Assembly (NCBI GenBank): GCA_963807775.1
Contig: CAWECY010000010.1
Coordinates: forward strand, 372,001-436,000
Length of the DNA stretch: 64,000 nucleotides
DNA from: Bog-473 sp963807775
GTDB taxonomy: Bacteria; Actinomycetota; Acidimicrobiia; Acidimicrobiales; RAAP-2
Direction of reading: 5' to 3'
The position numbers and the translations under genes were made by a program. Under the pieces are notes generated by a model. It made no database searches, was not told the origin of the DNA, and saw only the letters and a list, made by a program, of their open reading frames with translations. Of this stretch, positions 40,151-48,245 are shown in pieces (position 1 is the stretch's first letter; every line of letters starts with the position of its first letter).

Positions 40151-40297
40151 CATCCCAACAGCCATCCCGACAATTGGTCCCAGTGCGTCTCGCTCAGTCC
40201 CAGTAAGTCCCACAAGAGCGGCCGGATGACCTTCTGACGAGGACGGAGCGGAACTGACTGGGGCGGAGCGGCACCCTGAGGGATTCCGTCGATCTAC
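40151..40297. repeat. arm preceding attachment-like copy C
   Basis: 147 bp starting catcccaacagccatcccga, homologous to arm B over its length. Minus-strand frame: TGTERDALGPIVGMAVGMA. Confidence 0.65.
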
Positions 40298-40342
40298 CTC
40301 GTAATGCGCAGGTCGTCGGTTCGAGTCCAACCTCAGGCTCCA
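40298..40342 (+). repeat. attachment-like core, copy C (one mismatch to tRNA-Thr)
   Basis: Identical to the host tRNA 3' half over 45 bp except one base (gtccAacc for gtccGacc), which breaks one T-stem pair. It is the distal boundary of the array. Confidence 0.85.
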
Positions 40343-40360
40343 GTACAGGGTGCACTTTCG

Positions 40361-40384
40361 GGGGCGCGCTAGTGACAGCGCCCC
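40361..40384. terminator. hairpin after the Hcp-like gene
   Basis: GGGGCGC, 10-nt loop, GCGCCCC, 10 bp beyond the stop of the minus-strand Hcp-like gene. Confidence 0.45.
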
Positions 40385-40393
40385 ATCACCCGC

Positions 40394-40714
40394 CTACTGC
40401 GTCTGGTAAGTGAATGCGATCTGCCCGAAGTTCAACGTGAGCGACTCGACCGGGCGGTCACCGCCGCTGCTGTCACTGAGGGATGTCTGGAAAAGGGCGG
40501 GCGACGCAACGTCGACCTGCTTGGTGAAGGTGATGTCCCTCGGCGCGACGAACCCCTCGACCTCGTCATCGCCCCCGGCGGTGAGGGTCTCTTCGCCCAA
40601 GGCAAAGAGGGCGAGCAGCATGAGCTGATCCCGGTCGTCGAGGGTGTCGGCCAGCTCGTTCAGCCGGCGTGCCAGGCGCTCTAGATCGTCCCGTGTGAGC
40701 GTGACCTGGGACAT
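40394..40714 (-). CDS. miniature Hcp-like (T6SS-tube/phage-tail-tube related) protein
   Basis: 106 residues. The first half is helical (LTRDDLERLARRLNELAD, DDRDQLMLLALFALGEE). The second half carries pieces of an Hcp-type barrel: FTKQVDVASPALFQT and the family-like end GGDRPVESLTLNFGQIAFTY. A normal Hcp is 150-170 residues, and the central strands are absent here, so it is either shortened or a distinct small family. A ribosome-binding site (GGGAGCC) is weak. Nothing else of a secretion or tail system is nearby. The match rests on short motifs. Confidence 0.6.
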   Translation of the reverse strand: MSQVTLTRDDLERLARRLNELADTLDDRDQLMLLALFALGEETLTAGGDDEVEGFVAPRDITFTKQVDVASPALFQTSLSDSSGGDRPVESLTLNFGQIAFTYQTQ

Positions 40715-41095
40715 GGTTGTGGCTCCCTTCTCGAGTGGCACCGCGGTGCCTGTGGGGTGAGACGGCTGATGGATCGCCGGGTTACAGCGGTCACGCCACC
40801 CTGGGTCGGTCCGTCGACGGCCTACCCTTGTGGCCGTGGGGGAGCCTGTCTCGCCATGCGTTGGGGCCGTGGCAAGGCAGACGAGAGTCACCCACTCGTG
40901 GGGAGCGGGAGGAGGATTCGCTCGTCGAGGTGACCCTGTCCCACGTGCCCAAAACAGGGTCCACTGCGTTCCGCTCAGTTCCAGTGAGCAACAACCCGAG
41001 CCCCTCATCCGATGCCGTGAATCCGCACAGGGTCGGATGTAGATACTGTCCCTCTTCACGTCCCCTTTTTCTCTCTGCCGTGCCATTCTGTTGGC
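40715..41095. other. 381-bp divergent spacer
   Basis: No gene seen. It holds a degraded arm-like stretch (cagggtccactgcgttccgc and tcagttccagtgagcaac, about 40960-40996), suggesting the array once reached further. A CATTCT hexamer 6 nt before GTG 41096 may be a leaderless -10 (41084-41089). Confidence 0.4.
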
Positions 41096-43840
41096 GTGGG
41101 GCGACCGTCGGGGACAGTCACGTTCCTCTTCACGGACATCGAAGGGTCGACGCAGCTCTGGGAGGACCACCCCGAGGCCATGCGCGAGGCCCTCGAGCGG
41201 CACGACACCGTGGTGTCGGGAGCCATCGACGCCCATGGCGGATACGTGTTCTCGACCGGTGGCGACGGCTTCGCCGCTGCCTTCCAGCGTGCGGGCGATG
41301 CGGCGGCGGCGGCTCTGGAGGGCCAGCTGGGCCTGGCCGCCGAGGCGTGGCCCGATGGGGTGACAATCAGAGTGCGTATGGGCCTGCACACCGGCGAGGC
41401 CTCGGAGCGGAACGACGATTACTTCGGCCCGGCGTTGAACCGTGCCGCTCGACTGATGGCGGCGGCGCACGGTGGGCAGGTGCTCAGCTCATCCGTCACC
41501 GGCTCACTCATATCTCCCCACCTGCCGGGCGGCGCCGGTCTGAAGGACTTGGGCGAGCATAGGTTGCGTGACTTGTCCGAGCCCGATCATCTGTTTCAGC
41601 TCGTCGATCCCAGGCTGCAAGGTGACTTCCCTCCACTGCGCTCGCTCGACAGCTATCCCGGGAATCTGCCCGTTCAGGCCACCGGCTTCATCGGCCGGAA
41701 GAAAGAGCTCGTCGCAGTAACGAAGGCGCTCGGCGCGGCCAGGGTGGTGACACTGTGTGGCGTCGGGGGGGTGGGCAAGACTCGTTTGGCCCTCCAGGCG
41801 GCCGCGGAGACGGTGCTCGTCTATCCCGATGGCGTGTGGTTGGCCGAACTTGCGGCAGTGAGCGACCCTGATGGAGTCGACGAATCGATCGCCTCCGCGC
41901 TCGGGGTCCAGCCCCGTCCTGGTACGCCGGCGCTCAAGTGCGTCCTGGATTACATAAGGGGCAAGCAGCTCCTCATCGTCCTGGACAACTGTGAGCACAT
42001 CCTTGGCGCAGTGGCTCGTTTCGTCGACGTCGGTGTCAGGGAGTCCCGCGGTCTCCAAGTCCTGGCCACGAGTCGGGAGGGGCTCGCCGTTCCCGGTGAG
42101 AGCGTGATCACCGTCCCATCGCTGCAGCTGCCCGGAACCGAAGCGTCACCGGAGGAGTCGCTGGAGAGCGAATCGAGCCTGCTCTTCGTCGATCGTGCCC
42201 GAGAGTCAAACTCAGACTTTGTGGTTGGCCCCGAAGACGCGGCAGACATTGCCGACGTCTGCCGGAGGTTGGACGGTATCCCCCTGGCCATAGAGCTCGC
42301 AGCCGCGCGTTCAAACAGCATGACGCCGGCGGAGATCACCGCGCACCTCGATCAACGTTTCAAGCTCCTCACCCGCGGGCGACGCACGGCTTCGACTCGC
42401 CAGCAGACGCTGCGAAACACGATCGATTGGTCCTACGAGTTGCTCGAGAACCCGGAACGACAGGTGTTCCGGAGGTTGGCCGTCTTTGCGGGTGAGTTCG
42501 GGCTCGAGGCCGCAGAGTCGGTGGTTCCAGGCGATGGTGTCGAGAGCTTCGATGCCCTCGATCTGCTGGGGCGCCTCGTGGAGAAGTCCCTCGTGGTCGC
42601 GGAAAGTGTCTCTGGCTCCACCCGCTTTCGACTCCTCGAGACCATCCGCGACTACGCGTGGGAGCGCTTGGAGGAAGCGGCGGAGCTCGATGGGGCAGGC
42701 GAACGGCACGCGCGGTATTTTCTTGCCTTTGCCGAACGGGCGGACGCCGGTCTTGAGAGCCCTGACGAGACTGTGTGGCGGAGACGTGTCGAACGGGAAC
42801 TGGAGAACCTGCGCGCTGGACTTCGCTGGTTCATCTCTACTGGTGATGCAGACTCGGCACTCGCCGAAGTGTACGCCCTCTCAAATGTGGGTTCGTTGAG
42901 CCACTTGCCCTTCGGGATGCTGGCGCTCGAGGTGGCGGATATGCCCGCAGCGGCTGATAATCCCCTTCGAGCGGCCGCGTTTGGTTGTGTCGCCATGACG
43001 TTCGCCGAACAGGGTGAACTTCAAGAGTCGATCACGTACGCCGACAAGGCGGATGCGCTGTTGGCGTCCCTTGGACACCCGGGCATCGACAAGATCCGGT
43101 GCCGGGTCCGGGGCTGCGTCACGACTCCGGTCGCCTATCAAGGCGACGCGGAACGGCTACTCACGCTCTGCGTGAAGGGACTCGACGACGCACGGCGAAG
43201 CAACGACAAATTCGAGGAACTGCAGTCACTCGTCCTGCTCTGATCCACTCTCGAGGATGAACGCGAGGCCATTCGTCTGGGTGATGAGGCTCTCGAACTG
43301 GCGCTGGAACTCCAGGTCCCGACCTACGTGGCCTGGGCCCCAATGATGCTTGCGACACGCCTGATATTGGTCGATCCGGTACGGGCCGAGGCCTTGCTCG
43401 ATCAGGCGATCGAGGCAGCTGTGCGGATCGACCATCCGTGGGTGATCTCCATGGCGAACCAATCTCTCGCGATGGTGCAGGCGGTTCAGGGCCTTTACCA
43501 GGCGGCAGCCTGGACCCTCTTAAGCAACGCGGAGCGGTCGCACGTCGCGGGCGACGATGGAGCAGCCTGGAATACGTTCGGTCTCTTGGCTTGTCTGCTG
43601 ACGGCCACCGGCGCCGAGGATGCCGCCCTTCTTACCGGCGCCTGGGCTCATCTCCACGGCTATATGCCTGATCGTCATACCGGCCTCCACCCGACCTATG
43701 GAGCCTTTCGAGTGGATGCCTACCTGGATTTGCGGGAAAGGCAAACACCCGAGGAGATCGACCTACTGGCTCAACGGGCGCGTCCTATGGATACGACTGA
43801 AATCCTGGTCTTCGTCCGTCGCACTCTCGACGGTGACTAA
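41096..43840 (+). CDS. cyclase - STAND ATPase - TPR protein, third paralogue, interrupted by an in-frame UGA
   Basis: A 914-codon frame from GTG 41096 to TAA 43838-43840. It is open except for one TGA at 43241-43243. The cyclase domain has FLFTDIEGSTQLWED, TGGDGFAAAF and NRAARLMAAAHGGQ (all catalytic residues kept). STAND ATPase: Walker A LCGVGGVGKTRLALQ, Walker B LLIVLDNCEHIL, ATSREGLAV, PLAIELAAAR. Downstream of the TGA the same frame continues with family-like helical repeats for 198 codons, with no shift. So this is a nonsense mutation, a base error, or readthrough. The stop codon is also the target of the adjacent IS. Confidence 0.8.
43241..43243 (+). other. in-frame TGA inside the third cyclase-STAND gene
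   Basis: Reads CTC TGA TCC. The frame is open and homologous on both sides. TGG or CGA to TGA by one change would explain it. No selenocysteine insertion element can be argued for. Confidence 0.7.
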
Positions 43841-45109
43841 GGGTCCGCCATAGATTAATACGCGCGTTGTAGACTCTCCATGTGGAGGCGACGTCCGAGG
43901 AGCTGGTCTGGTATTTCGAGACCGTTCTGCCCCACGTCAACGAACGCCAACGCCGAGTGATCGTGGGAGCGACGGCGTCGCTGCTCGGGCGTGGCGGCAA
44001 GACCACGGTGGCCGAGGCGGCAGGTATGAGCCGCAACACCGTGATCCGCGCCACCAGCGAGGTCGAAGAGGGCGTCGCAGTATCAGTTCGCCAACGGGTG
44101 CTCGGCGGCGGTGACAAGCCGGCCATCGACAAGCAACCGGGCCTGCTCGAGGCGCTCGATGAGTTGGTGCATCCCTCGACGCGAGGCAACCCGATGTCGC
44201 TGGCGCGTTGGACGTCCAAGTCGACCTACGAACTGGCCGATGAGCTTCAGCGCCAGGGCTACTCGGTCTCCGCCGAGCTGGTGCGGCGCCTGCTTCACGG
44301 GCTCGGGTACTCACTCCAGGCTCCCTCCAAGCAAAAGGAAGGGACCCAGAGCCCCGATCGAGACGCCCAGTTCAACTACCTCAACGACACCGCCGTGGGC
44401 TTCGTCAAGAACGGCCAACCCGTCATCTCGTGTGACACCAAGAAGAAGGAGCTGGTGGGCGAGTTCTCCAACGGAGGTGCCGAATGGCACCCCGCGGGCG
44501 AACCGACGCGGACCAAGACGCATGACTTCATCGACAAGGACCTCGGACGTGCCGTGCCCTATGGCGTCTATGACATCGAGAACGACGAGGGCTGGGTCTC
44601 GGTCGGCGACACCGCGGACACCGGCGCCTTCGCCGTCGAGGCCATCAGGCGCTGGTGGTACTCGATGGGCCAGGTCCGCTTCCCCGACGCGCACAAGCTC
44701 TTGATCACCGCCGATGCCGGCGGGTCCAACGGTCACCGGGTCAAACTCTGGAAGGTCGAACTGGCCAAGTTCGCCCGAGAGAGCGGCCTCGAGATCACCG
44801 TCTGCCACTACCCACCGGGAACCTCGAAGTGGAACAAGATCGAGCATCGGATGTTCAGCTTCATCTCCATGAACTGGCGAGGCCGACCGCTGGTCTCGTA
44901 TCGCACCATCATCGAGCTGATCTCGGCGACGACCACCAAGAGCGGACTCAAAATCAAAGCCGAACGGGACTGGAACTACTACGAAGCCGGCGTGCAGGTG
45001 AGCAAGGCCGAACTGGCCGCCCTCCCGCTCTTTCGTCATGAGTTTCATGGTGACTGGAACTACACCCTGGCCCCAGCACCGAACGCGTAATCAAAATCGC
45101 GGCGGACCC
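43841..45109 (+). mobile_element. ISAzo13-family insertion sequence, 1269 bp
   Basis: Terminal inverted repeats start GGGTCCGCC at both ends; the next about 16 bp are imperfect. It is flanked by a TAA on each side (43838-43840 and 45110-45112), consistent with a 3-bp target duplication. Choosing AGGGTCCGCC as the tip would give a 2-bp, imperfect duplication instead. It encodes a single intact transposase, so it may be active. It lies exactly at the TAA stop of the cyclase-STAND gene without changing its reading frame. Confidence 0.82.
43882..45090 (+). CDS. ISAzo13-family transposase
   Basis: 402 residues from GTG 43882. An N-terminal helix-turn-helix (TTVAEAAGMSRNTVIRATSE) is followed by an RNase-H-like catalytic core with acidic residues in VISCDTKKKE, LLITADAGGSNGHR and the family-typical CHYPPGTSKWNKIEHRMFS, then MNWRGRPL. 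The end HEFHGDWNYTLAP is also characteristic. Full length and uninterrupted. Confidence 0.93.
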   Translation: MEATSEELVWYFETVLPHVNERQRRVIVGATASLLGRGGKTTVAEAAGMSRNTVIRATSEVEEGVAVSVRQRVLGGGDKPAIDKQPGLLEALDELVHPSTRGNPMSLARWTSKSTYELADELQRQGYSVSAELVRRLLHGLGYSLQAPSKQKEGTQSPDRDAQFNYLNDTAVGFVKNGQPVISCDTKKKELVGEFSNGGAEWHPAGEPTRTKTHDFIDKDLGRAVPYGVYDIENDEGWVSVGDTADTGAFAVEAIRRWWYSMGQVRFPDAHKLLITADAGGSNGHRVKLWKVELAKFARESGLEITVCHYPPGTSKWNKIEHRMFSFISMNWRGRPLVSYRTIIELISATTTKSGLKIKAERDWNYYEAGVQVSKAELAALPLFRHEFHGDWNYTLAPAPNA

Positions 45110-45143
45110 TAAGACGTCTTTGGAAGTGTTGTTTGCGACCATG

Positions 45144-45174
45144 GTTGGCGGACGAACAGACGTCCGTCGCCAAC
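45144..45174. terminator. imperfect hairpin between convergent genes
   Basis: GTTGGCGGACG, 6-nt loop, CGTCCGTCGCCAAC, lying just beyond the IS and between it and the convergent phosphoesterase gene. It probably terminated the cyclase-STAND transcript before the IS arrived. Confidence 0.4.
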
Positions 45175-45277
45175 AGAAGGTGGACACCTTCAGAAGGGCA
45201 GCTTCCGTCAGGGAGCCCATGGGCGGCGATGCGAAGAGCCGGCTCGTTTCTGTGACTGGAGCACGGCCCGGGATGCC

Positions 45278-46150
45278 TCAGAAGAGCCCGCCCGGACCTT
45301 TCTCGAACGGCGGACCGGCCAGGATGCGGTCTCGCGCCGCGTCCCAGTCGGCGATGACCTCGCTGACCTCGATCGTCTTCGTCGACGGCTCGAATGGCGT
45401 CGTGTGCGTGATGAAGCCCTGGCCCGTCCACAAGTGGAGCTGGAGCATGGGCTGGTCGTCGGTGATCCCGTACCCCTCGTCCGGATGAAGGTCGCAGCGG
45501 CTCTGATGCGTGGTGCTCGGGGAGGTGGTGATGACCGTCGAGCCCCAGTGGTAGCTGACGGGGCGGTGCACGTGGCCGGCCACGATCTGAGCCACCTGGG
45601 GATGACGCTCGACCACCGCCCGCAGGTCGCCGCCGCCCTCGAGCCGGATGGCGTCGAACATCCAGAGATTGGTCAGGAACGGTGGGTGGTGGAGGAAGAG
45701 CAGCGTCGGCTTGTCCGGCGCGGTGACGAGCTGGGCGTCGAGCCAGGCCAGCTGATCCGGTTCGAGCCGGCCGTCGTGGCGGCCGGGCACGGTCGTGTCC
45801 ATCCCGATGAGGCGGATCGGGTAGTCGTCGATCACGTAGTCGATGGGCCCTGAGGCAGGCATCCAAGGCCGATCGGCGAACACGCTGCGAAAACCCTCAC
45901 GCTCATCGTGGTTGCCCGGGACAAGATAGGCCGGAATGGTCAACGCCTGCAACAAATCGTTGAGGATCGTGTACTGAGCCGTCCCTCCGTCGTTGGTGAG
46001 GTCACCCGTGGCCAGGACGACGTCAGGCCGCAGTGCCCGTGTCTCCAGGTAGTCGATGGCGGCGGACAACTTGGCGTTGGCATCGACGAAGCTGCGCATG
46101 AAGCCGTCGTCCGTGTCGACGTGCAGGTCGGTGATCTGGGCGATGAGCAT
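45278..46150 (-). CDS. calcineurin-like metallophosphoesterase, CpdA/Icc-like
   Basis: 290 residues with the five metallophosphoesterase blocks: ITDLHVD, LATGDLTNDG, VPGNHDER, LFLHHPP and AGHVHRP. Together these bind two metal ions. This order and size match the class III cyclic-nucleotide phosphodiesterase group (CpdA/Rv0805), which hydrolyses 3',5'- or 2',3'-cyclic nucleotides, although other phosphoesters are possible. It is 170 bp from the IS and convergent with the cyclase-STAND gene. It could end a signal started by that cyclase; this is inferred from position. Confidence 0.85.
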   Translation of the reverse strand: MLIAQITDLHVDTDDGFMRSFVDANAKLSAAIDYLETRALRPDVVLATGDLTNDGGTAQYTILNDLLQALTIPAYLVPGNHDEREGFRSVFADRPWMPASGPIDYVIDDYPIRLIGMDTTVPGRHDGRLEPDQLAWLDAQLVTAPDKPTLLFLHHPPFLTNLWMFDAIRLEGGGDLRAVVERHPQVAQIVAGHVHRPVSYHWGSTVITTSPSTTHQSRCDLHPDEGYGITDDQPMLQLHLWTGQGFITHTTPFEPSTKTIEVSEVIADWDAARDRILAGPPFEKGPGGLF

Positions 46151-46357
46151 GCCCGGAGTCTCTCAGGTCGTCCCGTCTGGTGAAGTCGCCCGACCCGGCG
46201 GGTGGAATCCCTGGTCGAACGGGGATTCGCGTGGTCCGGCCGGGGGATCGGGAGCAAGCCAACCCGGGGGCGGCGGAGCGGTCCAGTCGCCGGGCCTATC
46301 GACCGACAATTCCTTAGGATCGCCCCGCGGTCGTCCCATAGAGACGAGAGGATCCCG
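46151..46357. promoter_or_regulatory. divergent intergenic region
   Basis: 207 bp between the phosphoesterase and the secreted protein. TTAGGAT (about 46314-46320) is a possible -10 for the plus-strand gene, which also has a Shine-Dalgarno GAGAGGA 5 nt before ATG 46358. Confidence 0.35.
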
Positions 46358-48220
46358 ATGAGTGCGAAGTTGGGTTGGCTAATGGCTGGCATCGTGGCGC
46401 TGCTCGTCGGCCTCTCCGCGGTGCCGGGAGGGGCAACCACCGCCCTCCCCCATGGCGTCATCGTGGCGCCGGCATCATCGCCGGCCTTCGTCCCGAACGC
46501 CGCCTGCGGCACGGGTTCGCCTGCCTACAGCTACGAGGGAAGCGGGGATGCCGCCGATCCGCAGGTCGTCTACTCGGCGGGCACCTACTACGCGTTCACG
46601 ACCGGCAATGCTCTGGGCAACAACATCGCCGCATTGGTCTCGAGCTCACCCGACTCCGGCTTCGGGCCCTACACGAACAAGTGTTACGGCTCCACCGCGC
46701 TGCCGAGCCCGTCCCCCTGGGAGCAGCCCAACACGCAGACGTCGCCCGGCGTGTTCGACTACGACGGGCACTGGGTGATGTTCTACGACGCCGCGCAGGC
46801 GGGCCATGGCGGCGACACCGGCTACGACTGCCTCGCCGTGGCGACGGCGCCGTCCATCTCACCGACCGACGTGCAATTCGCGGACGTCGCCGATGCGCCC
46901 TTCGAGTGCCAAACCACCGGCTCCATCGATCCGGAGCCGTTCGTCGATCCAAGCACGGGCATCGCGTATCTCGTCTGGAAGCAGAACGACGGTGGGTCGT
47001 CGGCACCGGCCTACATTTGGGGGCAGCAGCTGAACTCGTCGGGAACCGGCTTCGCCCCCGGCTCGCAGCCCACCATGCTGCTCACGAACGACACGGTGTC
47101 CTACCCCTGGGAGGCCACGGTCGAGGACCCGTCCATGCAGGCGGCCGGCGGCGGCTTCTACCTGCTCTTTTCGGCCGGGGTCTACACGAGCACCAGCTAT
47201 TCCGAGGGCATCGCCGCCTGTAGCGGTCCGCTGGGTCCGTGCGGCGCGCAGTCGCAGATCCTGACGACGTACGGGACCGTCCTCGGTCCCGGCGGGGGCT
47301 CGCTCTTCTCCGGTGCCAGCGGCGCGTGGTGGATCGACTACGCGGCCTGGCAGGGTGGATCGCCCGGTTGCACCAGCTACACCTGCGGCGCCGCCCGGCG
47401 CCTCTTCGTGGCGCCGATCGACCTGCCGAGCGCCAACGGCGAGGTCTCCTGTAATGCACCGTCCGGCCCCTACGGCTACTTCATGGTCGCCTCGGACGGC
47501 GGCATCTTCAACTACGGCAACCTGCCGTTCTGCGGTTCGATGGGCGGGCTCCCGCTGAACGCGCCCGTCGTCGGCATGGCGGCCACGCCCGACGCCGGCG
47601 GCTACTGGCTCGTGGCCAGCGACGGCGGCATCTTCGACTACGGCGACGCCGGCTTCCACGGCTCGGCGGGCTCCCTCCACCTGAACGCGCCCATCGTCGG
47701 CATGGCGGCCACACCCGACGGTGGTGGCTACTGGCTGGTGGCCAGCGACGGCGGCATCTTCAACTACGGCGACGCCGGTTTCTACGGGTCGGCGGGCTCC
47801 ATCCGACTCAACGCGCCCATCGTCGGCATGGCGCCTACGCCCGACGGCCGCGGCTACTGGTTGGTGGCCTCCGACGGCGGCATCTTCAACTACGGCGACG
47901 CCGGCTTCTACGACTCCGCCGGGTCGCTCCGCCTCAACAAGCCGATTGTGGGCATGGCCGCCACGTCGGATGGCCAGGGCTACTGGTTGGTGGCCTCCGA
48001 CGGTGGCGTCTTCAACTACGGCGACGCCGCGTTCCACGGCTCGGCCGGCTCGCTCCGCCTCAACGAGCCGATCGTGGGCATGGCGCCCAGTGCAGACGGT
48101 GGCGGCTACTGGCTGGTGGCCTCCGACGGCGGCATCTTCAACTACGGCGACGCCGGGTTCAACGGCTCCGCCGGCTCGCTGCCGCTCGTCAAGCCGATCG
48201 TCGGCATGGCGGCGCCTTGA
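46358..48220 (+). CDS. secreted GH43-like five-bladed propeller protein with six C-terminal 42-residue repeats
   Basis: 620 residues. A signal peptide (MSAKLGWLMAGIVALLVGLS, Ala-rich cut site near residue 28) indicates export. Residues about 50-360 resemble a family 43 glycoside hydrolase: Asp in GDAADPQVVY, Asp in SIDPEPFVD and Glu in WEATVEDPSM match the expected base, modulator and acid. This suggests arabinan or xylan-type cleavage, but the substrate is unknown. Six 42-residue units follow (consensus GYWLVASDGGIFNYGDAGF and NAPIVGMA), each 126 bp, with the tyrosine codon spaced exactly 126 bp apart. Such repeats are frequent in exported acidimicrobial proteins and may form a further propeller. 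Confidence 0.8.
   Translation: MSAKLGWLMAGIVALLVGLSAVPGGATTALPHGVIVAPASSPAFVPNAACGTGSPAYSYEGSGDAADPQVVYSAGTYYAFTTGNALGNNIAALVSSSPDSGFGPYTNKCYGSTALPSPSPWEQPNTQTSPGVFDYDGHWVMFYDAAQAGHGGDTGYDCLAVATAPSISPTDVQFADVADAPFECQTTGSIDPEPFVDPSTGIAYLVWKQNDGGSSAPAYIWGQQLNSSGTGFAPGSQPTMLLTNDTVSYPWEATVEDPSMQAAGGGFYLLFSAGVYTSTSYSEGIAACSGPLGPCGAQSQILTTYGTVLGPGGGSLFSGASGAWWIDYAAWQGGSPGCTSYTCGAARRLFVAPIDLPSANGEVSCNAPSGPYGYFMVASDGGIFNYGNLPFCGSMGGLPLNAPVVGMAATPDAGGYWLVASDGGIFDYGDAGFHGSAGSLHLNAPIVGMAATPDGGGYWLVASDGGIFNYGDAGFYGSAGSIRLNAPIVGMAPTPDGRGYWLVASDGGIFNYGDAGFYDSAGSLRLNKPIVGMAATSDGQGYWLVASDGGVFNYGDAAFHGSAGSLRLNEPIVGMAPSADGGGYWLVASDGGIFNYGDAGFNGSAGSLPLVKPIVGMAAP
47471..48220 (+). repeat. 126-bp tandem repeat, six units, inside the GH43-like gene
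   Basis: Unit phase marked by the GGCTAC (Gly-Tyr) codons: TAC at 47477, 47603, 47729, 47855, 47981 and 48107. The units differ mostly at third codon positions, so the peptide is under selection rather than newly amplified. Confidence 0.85.
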
Positions 48221-48245
48221 CGCGACCTGGCCGGCGCCACGGCTC

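Larger units (their letters stand above)
29168..40342. mobile_element. tRNA-anchored tandem array of integrative-element remnants
   Basis: Three modules are bounded by direct repeats of the tRNA-Thr 3' half at 29123, 32590, 36375 and 40298 (steps 3467, 3785 and 3923 bp). Each distal repeat is preceded by a related 138-147 bp arm. Cargo: a cyclase-STAND gene (module 1), a decayed paralogue (module 2), and a TetR remnant plus GGDEF-EAL gene (module 3). No integrase, excisionase or replication gene is recognisable, so the elements look immobile today. That they arose by successive integrations is inference; tandem duplication of the tRNA end is the alternative. Confidence 0.6.

Noticed and set aside
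37228..40215. Longer 995-codon form of the GGDEF-EAL gene
   Set aside because: The extra upstream about 99 codons read through the repeat-C arm and look non-coding; GTG 39918 directly precedes the membrane domain.
43241..43243. Selenocysteine at the in-frame UGA
   Set aside because: The position lies in a helical repeat region with no redox role, and no insertion hairpin is evident downstream.
47471..48220. Regular 126-bp repeats considered as a CRISPR or satellite array
   Set aside because: They stay in one reading frame, code for a conserved 42-residue motif and have no spacers.
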